Source: Lachnoanaerobaculum umeaense | GTDB lineage: Bacteria > Bacillota > Clostridia > Lachnospirales > Lachnospiraceae | Length of the DNA stretch: 64,000 bases | Direction: 5' to 3' | NCBI RefSeq assembly: GCF_003589745.1 | Contig: NZ_CP032364.1 | Location: 1,178,001 to 1,242,000, forward strand | In this document: positions 9,198 through 18,413 of the stretch, piece after piece | Layout: every line of letters starts with the position of its first letter | How positions within the stretch are numbered: the stretch's first letter is position 1 | Position numbers and translations under genes: made by a program | Notes under the pieces: model-generated | Told to the model about the DNA's origin: nothing | Seen by the model: the letters and a program-made list of their open reading frames with translations, nothing else | Database searches by the model: none

Positions 9198-10320
9198 TTT
9201 AGAAAAAAAATTTCAGACTAAAGTGATCATAAATATTCTCTTTAGTCTGGTTATTTCTATTTTGATAGAAACATTAGTAGTAAGTAATATTCCTATATTT
9301 TCAAGTTTACATATAGTAAATAATAATAGCGATGCTCTTTTAGTGAGTGGAAATGGTAGTAGCCTGGTAATAGTACTGATTTTGGTGGTATTTGGAATCG
9401 GTATATTTACGTTGTCATTCTGGTTACTCCAGAGAAAATCATTTGTTTATATTGATGATATACTATACGCTATTAAGAAAATTTCATCAGGTGACTTGAA
9501 TACAAGTATTGAAGTAAAGGACGACAACGAATTTTCAGAGATAGCAGCAAGTATCAATAAGATGTCTGAGGAAATCAGAATATTAATGGAGAATGAAAGG
9601 CATAGTGAGAAATCTAAAAATGAGATGATTACAAATATCGCACATGACCTTAGGACACCTTTAACATCAATACTGGGATATCTTGATTTAATAAATAAAA
9701 GAGAATTATCAGAAGATACTAAGAAGGAATATTTAAATATAGTATATGAGAAGGCTAAGAAGCTTCAAGATCTTATTGAGAGTCTTTTTAGTTTTACTAA
9801 GACAAGTTCATCAAAGCTTGTATTAAAAGTAGATAAAATAGATATAATAAAACTTTTATGTCAACTTATGGAGGAGTTTTACCCTGATTTTGAGAATAAA
9901 GGTATTACTTGTAGCGTAAACACTAATATGGATTCATATATAATAGATGGAGATGGTACTTTATTGGCAAGATTGTTTGATAATTTGATAAATAATGCGA
10001 TAAAGTATGGTGCCGACGGAAAGAGAATAGATATAAAAATTACAGCTGAAAAGAAGTTGGTAAAAATTGCTGTAATAAACTATGGCAAGGTTATTCCACC
10101 GAGTGAATTACCTTTTATTTTTGATAAATTCTATAGAGTGGATCAGGCTAGAAATTCAAATACAGGTGGAACAGGACTTGGATTGGCAATAGCCAAAAAT
10201 ATAACTGAGCTGCACCATGGAGCAATTGAAGTAACCAGCGACTTAGGTGGAACTATATTCAATGTAATATTGCCAAAGGAGTTAGACGTTGAAAAAGAAA
10301 ATTTTAAAGGGGTTAAATAA
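9172..10320 (+). CDS. Sensor histidine kinase
   Basis: This is the membrane kinase partner of the upstream OmpR-type regulator. Two transmembrane helices (about residues 17-37 and 65-87) flank a short extracytoplasmic loop of under 30 residues. A HAMP linker, the dimerisation domain with NIAHDLRTPLTSILGYL (phospho-His158) and the ATPase domain (NLINNAIKYG, FDKFYRVD, GGTGLGLAIAKN) follow. The small sensor loop suggests sensing within the membrane or through a partner such as the adjacent ABC proteins. No ATG is available. GTG 9172, TTG 9175 and TTG 9187 are all possible starts inside the regulator gene; 9187 gives an 11-base overlap. Confidence 0.9.
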   Translation: MLDIKLRDDLEKKFQTKVIINILFSLVISILIETLVVSNIPIFSSLHIVNNNSDALLVSGNGSSLVIVLILVVFGIGIFTLSFWLLQRKSFVYIDDILYAIKKISSGDLNTSIEVKDDNEFSEIAASINKMSEEIRILMENERHSEKSKNEMITNIAHDLRTPLTSILGYLDLINKRELSEDTKKEYLNIVYEKAKKLQDLIESLFSFTKTSSSKLVLKVDKIDIIKLLCQLMEEFYPDFENKGITCSVNTNMDSYIIDGDGTLLARLFDNLINNAIKYGADGKRIDIKITAEKKLVKIAVINYGKVIPPSELPFIFDKFYRVDQARNSNTGGTGLGLAIAKNITELHHGAIEVTSDLGGTIFNVILPKELDVEKENFKGVK

Positions 10321-12727
10321 AGTACTCTTAGTTTCGCTGATAGTATATTTATTATTGTCCGGCAGTATACCTATCAATACTTTTTCTGCAACAAAAGAAG
10401 ATGAGCACATAACTATAGATATAAGCTATGGCTATGGAAACATTGCAAAGGGAGGGAGATACCTCCCTATTCATGTGTTTTATAAGAATTTTGAAGATGA
10501 AAACTTTAGTGGAAAAGTATCTATTGAATTCAATGAGGCTGACAACAGAAAATATGCTTATGAGTATGATGTGAATCTTGAAGGAAAAGATAGTGTATTG
10601 TCTGATTACTATATTAAAATCAGTAATAAGGTCGACAATATTGTTGTAGTATTAAAGGATGAACAACAAGAGGAAATTATAAAAAAGGTTGTATCCCTAA
10701 ATATGGCTGCAAATCAATCGAAGATAATGTTAGGATTGCTCAGTGACAGCCAAGGTAGGTTAAATTATTTTAATAATGTGGCAATAAATTTTGGACTGCT
10801 CAGCTTAAATACTGTAAATCTGTCAGCAGGATCATTTCCAAAGTCAAGTTCAGGACTTGAACAGTTGGATATAATTATTATAAGTGATTTTAGAATTCGT
10901 GATTTATCTAATGAACAATCCAGAGCGTTGATGGATTGGGTAAAGCAGGGGGGTGTACTTATGATAGGAACCGGTACAAGGGCGGATGACACTATAGGAA
11001 GGTATGCACCTGAGCTGTTGGAGGATATATATGAGACACCGAGTATAAGAACTGTAAATTTCCTGCTTAATAATGAGATAAAGTCTGTTGATTTAGACAG
11101 TACATATATAAATTTACATGGTGGAAATGTAATAGTTTCAGACGATGAATTCCCACTGATAACCTCAGTTAACAAGCAAAAGGGAATTATAGCAGTAGCC
11201 GGATTTGATTTTTGTGATTTAAACCAATTTGCTATAGAAAACACACAATTTGCAAGGTATATAATATCAAATATTTTGGGGAATGAGAGAATAGAAGCGT
11301 TTTCAAATCAAAGTGAAACCCTAGATGACACCTTTCAGAATATAGAACCAATATTAAATTCATCTGAGATAAAAAAATTGCCTCCTATGACTATATATAC
11401 ATTAGTTTTTATTGCGTATATATTGCTTATCGGACCGATTTTATTTATATATTTAAGAGATTGTGGTTTGGCAATATACTATAGAAAAATTGTAGTACTT
11501 ATATCATTATTATTATTGGCAATGATTATAATATATAATGGTAGAACAAGGTTCTCTACAACATTTTATAACTATGTTACAGTATATGAAGCAGGTGATT
11601 CTGATGTATCAGAAACTACATATGTGAATCTTAGAAATCCATATAACAAGCCATATAATGTAGTAATAGATTCCAACTATTCAATAGTTCCTATTATAAG
11701 GAATAAGACAAATATTGATGAAAGAAGAGCGTTGGAAAAAAATACATCTGTAAATATTGATAATGCAGAATTAATAAAAGATATTTCTATAAAAAATGTT
11801 GGTGCATTCTCTTCAAATATTTGGAAGATGGATAAAACTATAGAAAATTTAAATAATGAAGGCTTTAGTGGGGATATAAATTTCTTTGATGGAAATTTGA
11901 GTGTAGAAATTACAAATAACTATAAGCATAAAGTAAAAAATACTACATTGCTTCTTTATGGTAAAATTGCAATGCTTGGAGATTTTGATGCAGGAGAAAC
12001 TAAAACTATAGAGAGTTGTGAGTTTTTGAATATTCCATTGACAAATTTTGATATTACTGCGAAGTTGATTACAGGTATGGAAGAAGTGAGTACTATAAAT
12101 CAAAATGGAAGTGTAAATGGAATGGACACAGAACAATATATGCAAAGGCTAAATGTGTCGAACTTTCTATCATTTTATATGATGGAGAATTCAAATGGAT
12201 ATACAGCCGATGCCAGAATTATTGCTTTTTCAGATACAGCATTATCAAGTCCAATCTTTTATAGTGATACTATGGAAGGAAGCGGATTGACATTGTTGAC
12301 ATCAGTAATTCCGGTAAACTCTATTGCCGATGGTGTAGTATATAGACAGTCACTTTTGAAGATGCCTTTGATTTTGAGTGGAGATTATTCGTATATAGAT
12401 AATGCTCTTAAAAGCAATCAGGCAACTGTACTGGAGTATTTTTTGGGAGATGATATAAATATTGGAGAAGTAAAATTTGAGCAAATATCAGAAGTATTTT
12501 CTAATCCCCAATACAGCGATAGATTGAAGACATTTAATGGGAATATTGCTCTATATAATTTTAAGACAGGAAACTTTGACTATGTTTCTAAAAATGAATT
12601 TTCTCTATTGGAACTTCTTACATATTTGTCAGATAATAATACTATGAGAGTAAGATATTCAAATATAGAAAATGGAGATTTGGAAACAGCATTACCAATG
12701 ATAAGTGTTTTAGGTGTGGAAAAATAG
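10289..12727 (+). CDS. Large membrane protein of an ABC transporter operon
   Basis: I do not recognise a named family. The 812 residues start with a signal-like helix (about 12-30), followed by a large extracytoplasmic region. The segment LDIIIISDFRIRDLSNEQ...WVKQGGVLMIGTG (about 190-230) resembles the glutamine-amidotransferase-like fold of GldG-type ABC accessory proteins. Two transmembrane helices (about 368-390 and 399-416) and a second soluble domain follow. The start is TTG at 10289, supported by AAAGGAG at 10275-10281, overlapping the kinase gene by 32 bases. The next gene begins directly after the stop. It is probably an accessory subunit of the ABC transporter. Confidence 0.8.
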   Translation: MKKKILKGLNKVLLVSLIVYLLLSGSIPINTFSATKEDEHITIDISYGYGNIAKGGRYLPIHVFYKNFEDENFSGKVSIEFNEADNRKYAYEYDVNLEGKDSVLSDYYIKISNKVDNIVVVLKDEQQEEIIKKVVSLNMAANQSKIMLGLLSDSQGRLNYFNNVAINFGLLSLNTVNLSAGSFPKSSSGLEQLDIIIISDFRIRDLSNEQSRALMDWVKQGGVLMIGTGTRADDTIGRYAPELLEDIYETPSIRTVNFLLNNEIKSVDLDSTYINLHGGNVIVSDDEFPLITSVNKQKGIIAVAGFDFCDLNQFAIENTQFARYIISNILGNERIEAFSNQSETLDDTFQNIEPILNSSEIKKLPPMTIYTLVFIAYILLIGPILFIYLRDCGLAIYYRKIVVLISLLLLAMIIIYNGRTRFSTTFYNYVTVYEAGDSDVSETTYVNLRNPYNKPYNVVIDSNYSIVPIIRNKTNIDERRALEKNTSVNIDNAELIKDISIKNVGAFSSNIWKMDKTIENLNNEGFSGDINFFDGNLSVEITNNYKHKVKNTTLLLYGKIAMLGDFDAGETKTIESCEFLNIPLTNFDITAKLITGMEEVSTINQNGSVNGMDTEQYMQRLNVSNFLSFYMMENSNGYTADARIIAFSDTALSSPIFYSDTMEGSGLTLLTSVIPVNSIADGVVYRQSLLKMPLILSGDYSYIDNALKSNQATVLEYFLGDDINIGEVKFEQISEVFSNPQYSDRLKTFNGNIALYNFKTGNFDYVSKNEFSLLELLTYLSDNNTMRVRYSNIENGDLETALPMISVLGVEK

Positions 12728-13678
12728 ATGTTAGAAATAAAAAATATAGTTAAATCATATGGAAGACATAAAGCCTTGTCCAATCTTTGCTTGAAGATAC
12801 CGGCTGGTGCACTCTATGGTCTGGTAGGTCCAAACGGTGCCGGAAAAACAACGGCAATGAAGATTATTTCAGGTATTATATATCCTGATAGTGGAAATAT
12901 ATTTTTTAATAATATAAATATTTTTGAGGATAGAAAGGCACTAAAAGAAATAGTTGGATATGTTCCGGATGTATTGGGAATATATGATGATATGACAGTC
13001 TTTGAGTATATGATTTTCTTTGCTGCGGCATATGGATTTACAGGATATGTAGCAAGAAAAAAGTCCGAAATACTTTTAGAGCAGGTAGGAATGACTGAAA
13101 AGAAAGACTTTTATCTAAATGAGCTTTCAAGGGGAATGCAACAAAAACTCTGCGTTGCAAGAGCATTGATACATGATCCCGAACTTATTATTATGGATGA
13201 GCCTGCAAGTGGACTTGACCCCAGAGCAAGGTATGAACTAAAAGAACTCTTACAGGAACTTAATGCCGGTGGTAAGACAGTAATTCTTAGTTCACATATT
13301 TTGTCAGAGGTGTCTGAAATATGTACTGATATAGGCATTATAGATGGTGGTAAGATGGTTATATCAGGAAGTGTTGAAGATATATTAGAAAAGGTCGAGG
13401 GAGCTAATCCGATCAAGGTAAAAGTTTTAAACAATGAAAGTCTAGCACTTGAAATATTGAAAAATAATGAAAATGTTAGAATTTTATCTGTAGATAATGG
13501 CTATTTTATGGTATACTTTGAAGGTAAGAAGATAGATGAAGCTAAACTATTGGAAGAACTTGTAAAAAACAATGTACTTGTTAGTGAATTTATAAGAGAA
13601 CCGGGAAGTTTAGAATCATTCTTTATTAAAGTTACAAATCATTCCAATGAAAGTGTGATTTTTAGTAATGAATATTAA
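12728..13678 (+). CDS. ABC transporter ATP-binding protein (ABC-2 type)
   Basis: This is the ATPase of an exporter-type ABC system. It has Walker A GPNGAGKTT (about residues 34-42), signature LSRGMQQKL, Walker B LIIMDEPASGLDP and the switch His in LSSHILSEV. A C-terminal domain of about 90 residues follows, as in GldA/CcmA-like ATPases. The ATG follows the preceding stop with no gap. The end overlaps the permease gene by 11 bases, so the three are one translational unit. Substrate unknown. Confidence 0.93.
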   Translation: MLEIKNIVKSYGRHKALSNLCLKIPAGALYGLVGPNGAGKTTAMKIISGIIYPDSGNIFFNNINIFEDRKALKEIVGYVPDVLGIYDDMTVFEYMIFFAAAYGFTGYVARKKSEILLEQVGMTEKKDFYLNELSRGMQQKLCVARALIHDPELIIMDEPASGLDPRARYELKELLQELNAGGKTVILSSHILSEVSEICTDIGIIDGGKMVISGSVEDILEKVEGANPIKVKVLNNESLALEILKNNENVRILSVDNGYFMVYFEGKKIDEAKLLEELVKNNVLVSEFIREPGSLESFFIKVTNHSNESVIFSNEY

Positions 13679-14543
13679 TCCGATTTATGAAAGGGAACAT
13701 AGGGTAAGTACAAGAAGCTTAAAACTCTCCATGGCTATTTTGGTATTTAACTTTATTGTGGCTGCAGTTACACTTATAGAAATGAATGAAGTTGTGGATT
13801 ATGCCAGAAAAACATCAAGCATTGATTACGCTTCTTTTTTGCAAATATTTAAGATTGTGATATTCTTACCTGTGATTTTAATTATATTTGTAGTACCAAG
13901 TTTCATATCCGGTGTTATAAGTGATGAGAGGCAAAGAGGTACACTTGAAATACTTCTCACTACTAAGATGACTACAAAGAGTATTGTTTTTGGGAAATTT
14001 TTGAGTCTTTTTGCTTCAATAATGCTTATATTGGTATCACAATTACCTATAATTGCTATTCTATTTCTATACGGTGGAATAACTGTTTTGGATATTATAA
14101 AGCTTGTGATAAATTTTTTTGTATTTGTTGTTCTGATTATTTCAATGGGCATATTTTGTTCAAGTATAGCCAGAAAAACAAGTGTGGCAACGGTAATACT
14201 ATATTCTGCGGTGCTGGGACTGTTTATAGGTACTTTAGTATTATATTTTTTGGCAGCAAATTCATTCATAGCAGATGATAAAAATATTTTTGGTATTTAT
14301 TTTATTAAATTTAGCAAGTTTATTTTATTATTTAATCCTTTGGTTAGTATGGATTTTTTACTATCAAAGATTATGGGTGAAGACAGCTCAGACATATTGG
14401 TAAGCCTTTTTTGGTACGATAATTGGTTTTATATAAATATGTTTCTGGACTTAGTTCTATCAGGTATTTGTCTGGCATTATCTGTACTAAAAATAAAACC
14501 ACATGGTAAGACTAGGAGGAAGTATGGCAACAGTAATTTATAA
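13668..14543 (+). CDS. ABC-2 type transporter permease
   Basis: This is the membrane subunit partnering the ATPase just upstream. The 291-residue protein has six predicted transmembrane helices and the element VISDERQRGTLEILLTTKM, which typifies ABC-2/GldF-type permeases and contacts the ATPase. Its start overlaps the ATPase gene by 11 bases, and its end overlaps the next gene by 20 bases. With the 812-residue protein it forms an ATPase-permease-accessory trio reminiscent of GldA-GldF-GldG, but sequence identity to that system was not tested. Confidence 0.9.
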   Translation: MNINPIYEREHRVSTRSLKLSMAILVFNFIVAAVTLIEMNEVVDYARKTSSIDYASFLQIFKIVIFLPVILIIFVVPSFISGVISDERQRGTLEILLTTKMTTKSIVFGKFLSLFASIMLILVSQLPIIAILFLYGGITVLDIIKLVINFFVFVVLIISMGIFCSSIARKTSVATVILYSAVLGLFIGTLVLYFLAANSFIADDKNIFGIYFIKFSKFILLFNPLVSMDFLLSKIMGEDSSDILVSLFWYDNWFYINMFLDLVLSGICLALSVLKIKPHGKTRRKYGNSNL

Positions 14544-15792
14544 ATGTGAAAACTGTGGTGGTCCGGTAAAATATTCTGCTACATTAGGTAAGTTTAATTG
14601 TGAATATTGTAATACCGTGTATTCAGAAGAGGAAGTAAAGAGGCTGAGTCTCTTATCGCAGAGAGAAGACGTAATAGCAGACGGTGATGGAGAGTATCTC
14701 GAATATCATTGTCCAAGTTGCGGTGCTAATATTGTAACAGATGAGACTACAGTGGCTACAACTTGCTATTACTGTAATAATCCTATAGTAATGTCCGGAA
14801 AACTGGAAAGCTCACAGATGCCTACAAGAGTTATTCCATTTAAGGTGGATAAAGCTAGGGCATTGGAATCTTTTGATAATTGGATGAAGAAAAAGAAGTT
14901 TGTTCCAAAGAGCTTTTATAATGACAAGAAAGAGATTGAAGAGATCAATGGAGTATATTTTCCATATTGGCTATATAATACCAATGTATTTGTTGATTTA
15001 GATAGAGAGGGAAGTAGAACCTACACAAGAACTGAGGGTGACTATAGGGTAACCTATGAGAAACACTTTAGAATTATAAGAAAGGGCGATGTGGAGGTAA
15101 AGAATCTTCCAAAGTTGGCACTTGCAAAGTCAAATAAGGTATTGGTAGAATCTGTATATCCTTTTGATTTTAATAACGCTATAAATTTTGATTCCTCGTA
15201 TCTGAGTGGATTTGTAGCTGAAAAGAAGGATATAGAGAAGGAAGCACTTATGTCTTCAATAGAGGAAGATGTATACAAGTACTCTAAAAAAGTTGTCAGA
15301 GATTCTATGACTAATGAAAGTGTAAATATAATAAACAGTGATTTCAGCATTAAACCGGGAAAATTTGATTATGCTATGTTGCCGGTTTGGGCGATTTCTT
15401 ATAATGATAAAGAAAGTAATCAAAATTTTTTCTTTAGTGTAAATGGACAAACCGGTAAGGTGGTTGGTAAACTGCCTATAGATAAAAACAAATTGTATTT
15501 ATCAGGTCTTTTAGCTATAGTACCTATATTTGCAATAATTATTGCAATACTTAATTTCACCGGGAATTTACAAACAAGCAGTTTTCTTGTTACTTTGGTA
15601 GGAAGTATCGTAGCTTATATAATTTATATAACAAGAGTTATTTCTGAGTATAATATGACAAATTCAAGTGTTGTAAATAGAGGTGTAAACCAGATAGACT
15701 TTAATAATAACTATGCTGAGAAGATAGAGTATTGTAAAGATATTGACCTGGGCACAAGAACAATCAGCAGAACAAGAATAAATAGAAAGTAA
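14524..15792 (+). CDS. Zinc-ribbon membrane protein
   Basis: The function is unknown. The N-terminus has two zinc ribbons (CENCGGPVKYSATLGKFNC and CPSCGANIVTDETTVATTC, each completed by a second CxxC). A soluble domain of about 260 residues with motifs such as GVYFPYWLYNTNV and LPVWAISYN follows, then two hydrophobic helices at about 325-345 and 352-372. Proteins of this build are often labelled TFIIB-type zinc ribbon proteins in Clostridia. The ATG at 14524 follows AGGAGG (14514-14519); the longer in-frame start at 14503 has no such site. It is the last gene of the two-component/ABC operon. Confidence 0.85.
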   Translation: MATVIYKCENCGGPVKYSATLGKFNCEYCNTVYSEEEVKRLSLLSQREDVIADGDGEYLEYHCPSCGANIVTDETTVATTCYYCNNPIVMSGKLESSQMPTRVIPFKVDKARALESFDNWMKKKKFVPKSFYNDKKEIEEINGVYFPYWLYNTNVFVDLDREGSRTYTRTEGDYRVTYEKHFRIIRKGDVEVKNLPKLALAKSNKVLVESVYPFDFNNAINFDSSYLSGFVAEKKDIEKEALMSSIEEDVYKYSKKVVRDSMTNESVNIINSDFSIKPGKFDYAMLPVWAISYNDKESNQNFFFSVNGQTGKVVGKLPIDKNKLYLSGLLAIVPIFAIIIAILNFTGNLQTSSFLVTLVGSIVAYIIYITRVISEYNMTNSSVVNRGVNQIDFNNNYAEKIEYCKDIDLGTRTISRTRINRK

Positions 15793-15894
15793 ATTCAGTA
15801 TTTAGTCACTTTGATAGACTATATTTTAAATATAAACTTTATTATTTTTAATATATATGTTATAGTTTAGACAATCTAGAAATAGGAGTTTAGA

Positions 15895-17394
15895 ATGGAA
15901 TTCATAAAGTATAAAAGTACCAGAGGCAAAGAGACCGGAGTCAATGCGTCAGAGGCTATTCTTAAAGGATTGGCAGATGATGGTGGCCTATTTATGCCTG
16001 AGAAATTTCCAAAGTTTGATTTTTCTTTGGAGGATTTAAAGGGGAAAAGATATCAGGAAGTTGCCTATGAGGTAATGAAACTTCTTTTAAGTGATTATAC
16101 AAAAGAAGAACTGATGGATTGTATAGAGAAAGCATATGATGAGAAGTTTGATACAGAGGAAATAGCTCCATTGGTAAAGGCGGAGGGGGCATATTTCTTG
16201 GAACTTTTCCACGGTGATACTATAGCATTTAAGGATATGGCACTTTCGATTTTGCCGCATCTACTGACAACCGCTGCTAAGAAGAATGGTATAAAAAATA
16301 AGATAGTTATTCTTACAGCTACAAGTGGAGATACAGGTAAGGCTGCAATGTCAGGATTTTGTGATGTAGAGGGTACAGGTATTATAGTATTTTATCCTAA
16401 GGACGGTGTCAGCAATGTACAGAGATTACAGATGGTGACACAAAAGGGTGATAATACAGATGTGGTTGCTATACATGGGAATTTTGATGATGCACAAAGT
16501 GGAGTAAAGAAAATATTTTCTGATAAAGAGTTCGCAAATAAACTTTCTGAAAATGGAATCCAACTCTCCAGTGCAAACTCTATAAATATAGGACGTCTGG
16601 TACCACAGATAGCTTATTATGTATATGCTTACGTTAAGTTATTAGAAAGTGGCAATATAGCTACAGGTGAAAAGATAAATGTATGTGTTCCTACAGGAAA
16701 TTTTGGTAATATACTTGCAGCATATATTGGAAAACAGATGGGGTTACCTATAGATAAGCTTATATGTGCATCAAATGAAAATAAAGTTTTGTTTGATTTC
16801 TTTGAAAATGGAGTTTATGATAGAAACCGTAAGTTTGTTTTAACATCATCACCGTCTATGGATATACTTATTTCAAGCAATCTGGAAAGATTGATCTATT
16901 TAAGTTGTGGAAGTGACGGAGAGTATGTTTCAAAGCTTATGAAGGATTTATCAGTAGGTGGAAAGTATGAAGTTACTGAAGCTATGAAGGAATTTATGAA
17001 AGACTTCATAGGCGGATTTGCTGATGAAAAGAAGAATTTTGAGGGTATAAAATCTCTGTATGACAGTACAGGTTATATTATAGATACACATACCGGAGTG
17101 GCATTTTCTGTATATGAGGATTATAAAAATGCTACAAAGGATATGACAAAGACAGTCATAGCATCCACAGCAAGTCCATATAAGTTTGCGGATAGTGTTC
17201 TTGAAGCAATATTTGGACAGAAGCAGGATATGGGAGATTTTGAAGTCATTGACAAATTGCATGAGATTGGAGCACCTGATATTCCTAGAGCTATCTTAGA
17301 GATAAAGGATGCAAAGATTCGACATACAAGAGAATGTGACAGTGCAGATATGCAAAAAGAAGTAGAAGATATTCTATTCAACAACAGGAGGTAG
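15895..17394 (+). CDS. thrC: Threonine synthase
   Basis: ThrC converts O-phosphohomoserine to threonine with pyridoxal phosphate. At 499 residues it is the long form, with an N-terminal domain (TRGKETGVNASEAILKGLADDGGLFMP). The PLP lysine is Lys113 in DTIAFKDMAL, and the phosphate loop is TATSGDTGKAA. A good ribosome binding site (AGGAG) precedes the ATG. fba starts two bases after its stop, so they are cotranscribed, an unusual pairing of amino-acid synthesis and glycolysis. asd, for the same pathway, lies at 25915. Confidence 0.95.
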   Translation: MEFIKYKSTRGKETGVNASEAILKGLADDGGLFMPEKFPKFDFSLEDLKGKRYQEVAYEVMKLLLSDYTKEELMDCIEKAYDEKFDTEEIAPLVKAEGAYFLELFHGDTIAFKDMALSILPHLLTTAAKKNGIKNKIVILTATSGDTGKAAMSGFCDVEGTGIIVFYPKDGVSNVQRLQMVTQKGDNTDVVAIHGNFDDAQSGVKKIFSDKEFANKLSENGIQLSSANSINIGRLVPQIAYYVYAYVKLLESGNIATGEKINVCVPTGNFGNILAAYIGKQMGLPIDKLICASNENKVLFDFFENGVYDRNRKFVLTSSPSMDILISSNLERLIYLSCGSDGEYVSKLMKDLSVGGKYEVTEAMKEFMKDFIGGFADEKKNFEGIKSLYDSTGYIIDTHTGVAFSVYEDYKNATKDMTKTVIASTASPYKFADSVLEAIFGQKQDMGDFEVIDKLHEIGAPDIPRAILEIKDAKIRHTRECDSADMQKEVEDILFNNRR

Positions 17395-17396
17395 AT

Positions 17397-18260
17397 ATGT
17401 TAGTATCAGCAAAAGAAATGCTTGATAAGGCAAAAGCCGGACATTACGCAGTAGGACATTTTAATATCAACAACTTAGAGTGGACAAAGTCTATATTGTC
17501 AGTAGCTCAGGAGATGAACTCTCCGGTTATCCTTGGAGTTTCTGAGGGTGCAGGAAAGTATATGACAGGTTACAAGACAGTAGCAGCGATGGTAAAGGCA
17601 ATGATAGAGGAGATGGGAATTACAGTTCCTGTAGCACTCCACCTTGACCATGGTTCATATGAGGGATGTAAGAAATGTATTGAAGCAGGATTTTCTTCAA
17701 TAATGTTTGACGGTTCTCATTTCTCAATCGAAGAGAATATTGAAAAGACAAAGGAGCTTGTAGATTTGGCACATGCAAATGGCATGTCTCTTGAAGCTGA
17801 GGTAGGCTCAATTGGTGGCGAGGAAGACGGTGTTGTAGGTGCAGGTGAGTTTGCAGATCCAAATGAGTGCAAGATGATTGCAGACCTTGGAGTAGATTTC
17901 CTTGCAGCAGGTATCGGTAATATCCATGGTAAGTATCCTGCAAATTGGCCGGGTCTTAACTTTGACGTTTTGGCAAAGGTACAGGAGCAGACAGGAAATC
18001 TTCCATTAGTTCTTCACGGTGGTACAGGCATTCCTGCAGATATGATTCAGGAAGCTATAAACCTTGGAGTATCAAAGATAAATGTTAATACAGAATGTCA
18101 GCTCTCATTTGCAGAGGCTACAAGAAAGTATATTGAAGCAGGAAAGGACCTTGAAGGTAAGGGATTTGACCCGAGAAAGCTTTTAGCACCGGGTGCTGAG
18201 GCTATCAAGGCTACTGTAAGAGAGAAGATAGAACTTTTCGGTTCAGCAAATAAGGCTTGA
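17397..18260 (+). CDS. fba: Class II fructose-1,6-bisphosphate aldolase
   Basis: This zinc enzyme splits fructose-1,6-bisphosphate into the two triose phosphates. The 287-residue protein has ALHLDHGSYEGC with catalytic Asp and zinc His, EAEVGSIGGEEDG, the zinc His in GIGNIHGKYP, LVLHGGTGIP and SKINVNTE for phosphate binding. Codons are visibly more biased (AAG, GCA, GGT) than in neighbouring genes, consistent with high expression. AGGAGG precedes the start. A terminator follows directly. Confidence 0.96.
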   Translation: MLVSAKEMLDKAKAGHYAVGHFNINNLEWTKSILSVAQEMNSPVILGVSEGAGKYMTGYKTVAAMVKAMIEEMGITVPVALHLDHGSYEGCKKCIEAGFSSIMFDGSHFSIEENIEKTKELVDLAHANGMSLEAEVGSIGGEEDGVVGAGEFADPNECKMIADLGVDFLAAGIGNIHGKYPANWPGLNFDVLAKVQEQTGNLPLVLHGGTGIPADMIQEAINLGVSKINVNTECQLSFAEATRKYIEAGKDLEGKGFDPRKLLAPGAEAIKATVREKIELFGSANKA

Positions 18261-18276
18261 TTGATGTAATTTAATG

Positions 18277-18303
18277 AGCAGTCACTAAGGTGGCTGCTTT
18301 TTT
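18277..18303 (+). terminator. Intrinsic terminator after fba
   Basis: AGCAGTCAC pairs with GTGGCTGCT (nine pairs, one G-T) around a four-base loop, followed by six T's. Confidence 0.9.
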
Positions 18304-18358
18304 GTACAATAAAACCTTGATAAAAAATGCTATATTATATAAATTAATAATTCAATAT

Positions 18359-18386
18359 TTGACATTTAAAAAAAATGTGGTAAAGT
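18359..18386 (+). promoter_or_regulatory. Promoter for rarA (sigma-A type)
   Basis: Perfect -35 TTGACA, a 16-bp spacer and -10 TAAAGT. It lies 28 bases upstream of the rarA start and downstream of the fba terminator. Confidence 0.6.
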
Positions 18387-18413
18387 AATGATAACAACCT
18401 ATATGGAGTAAAA

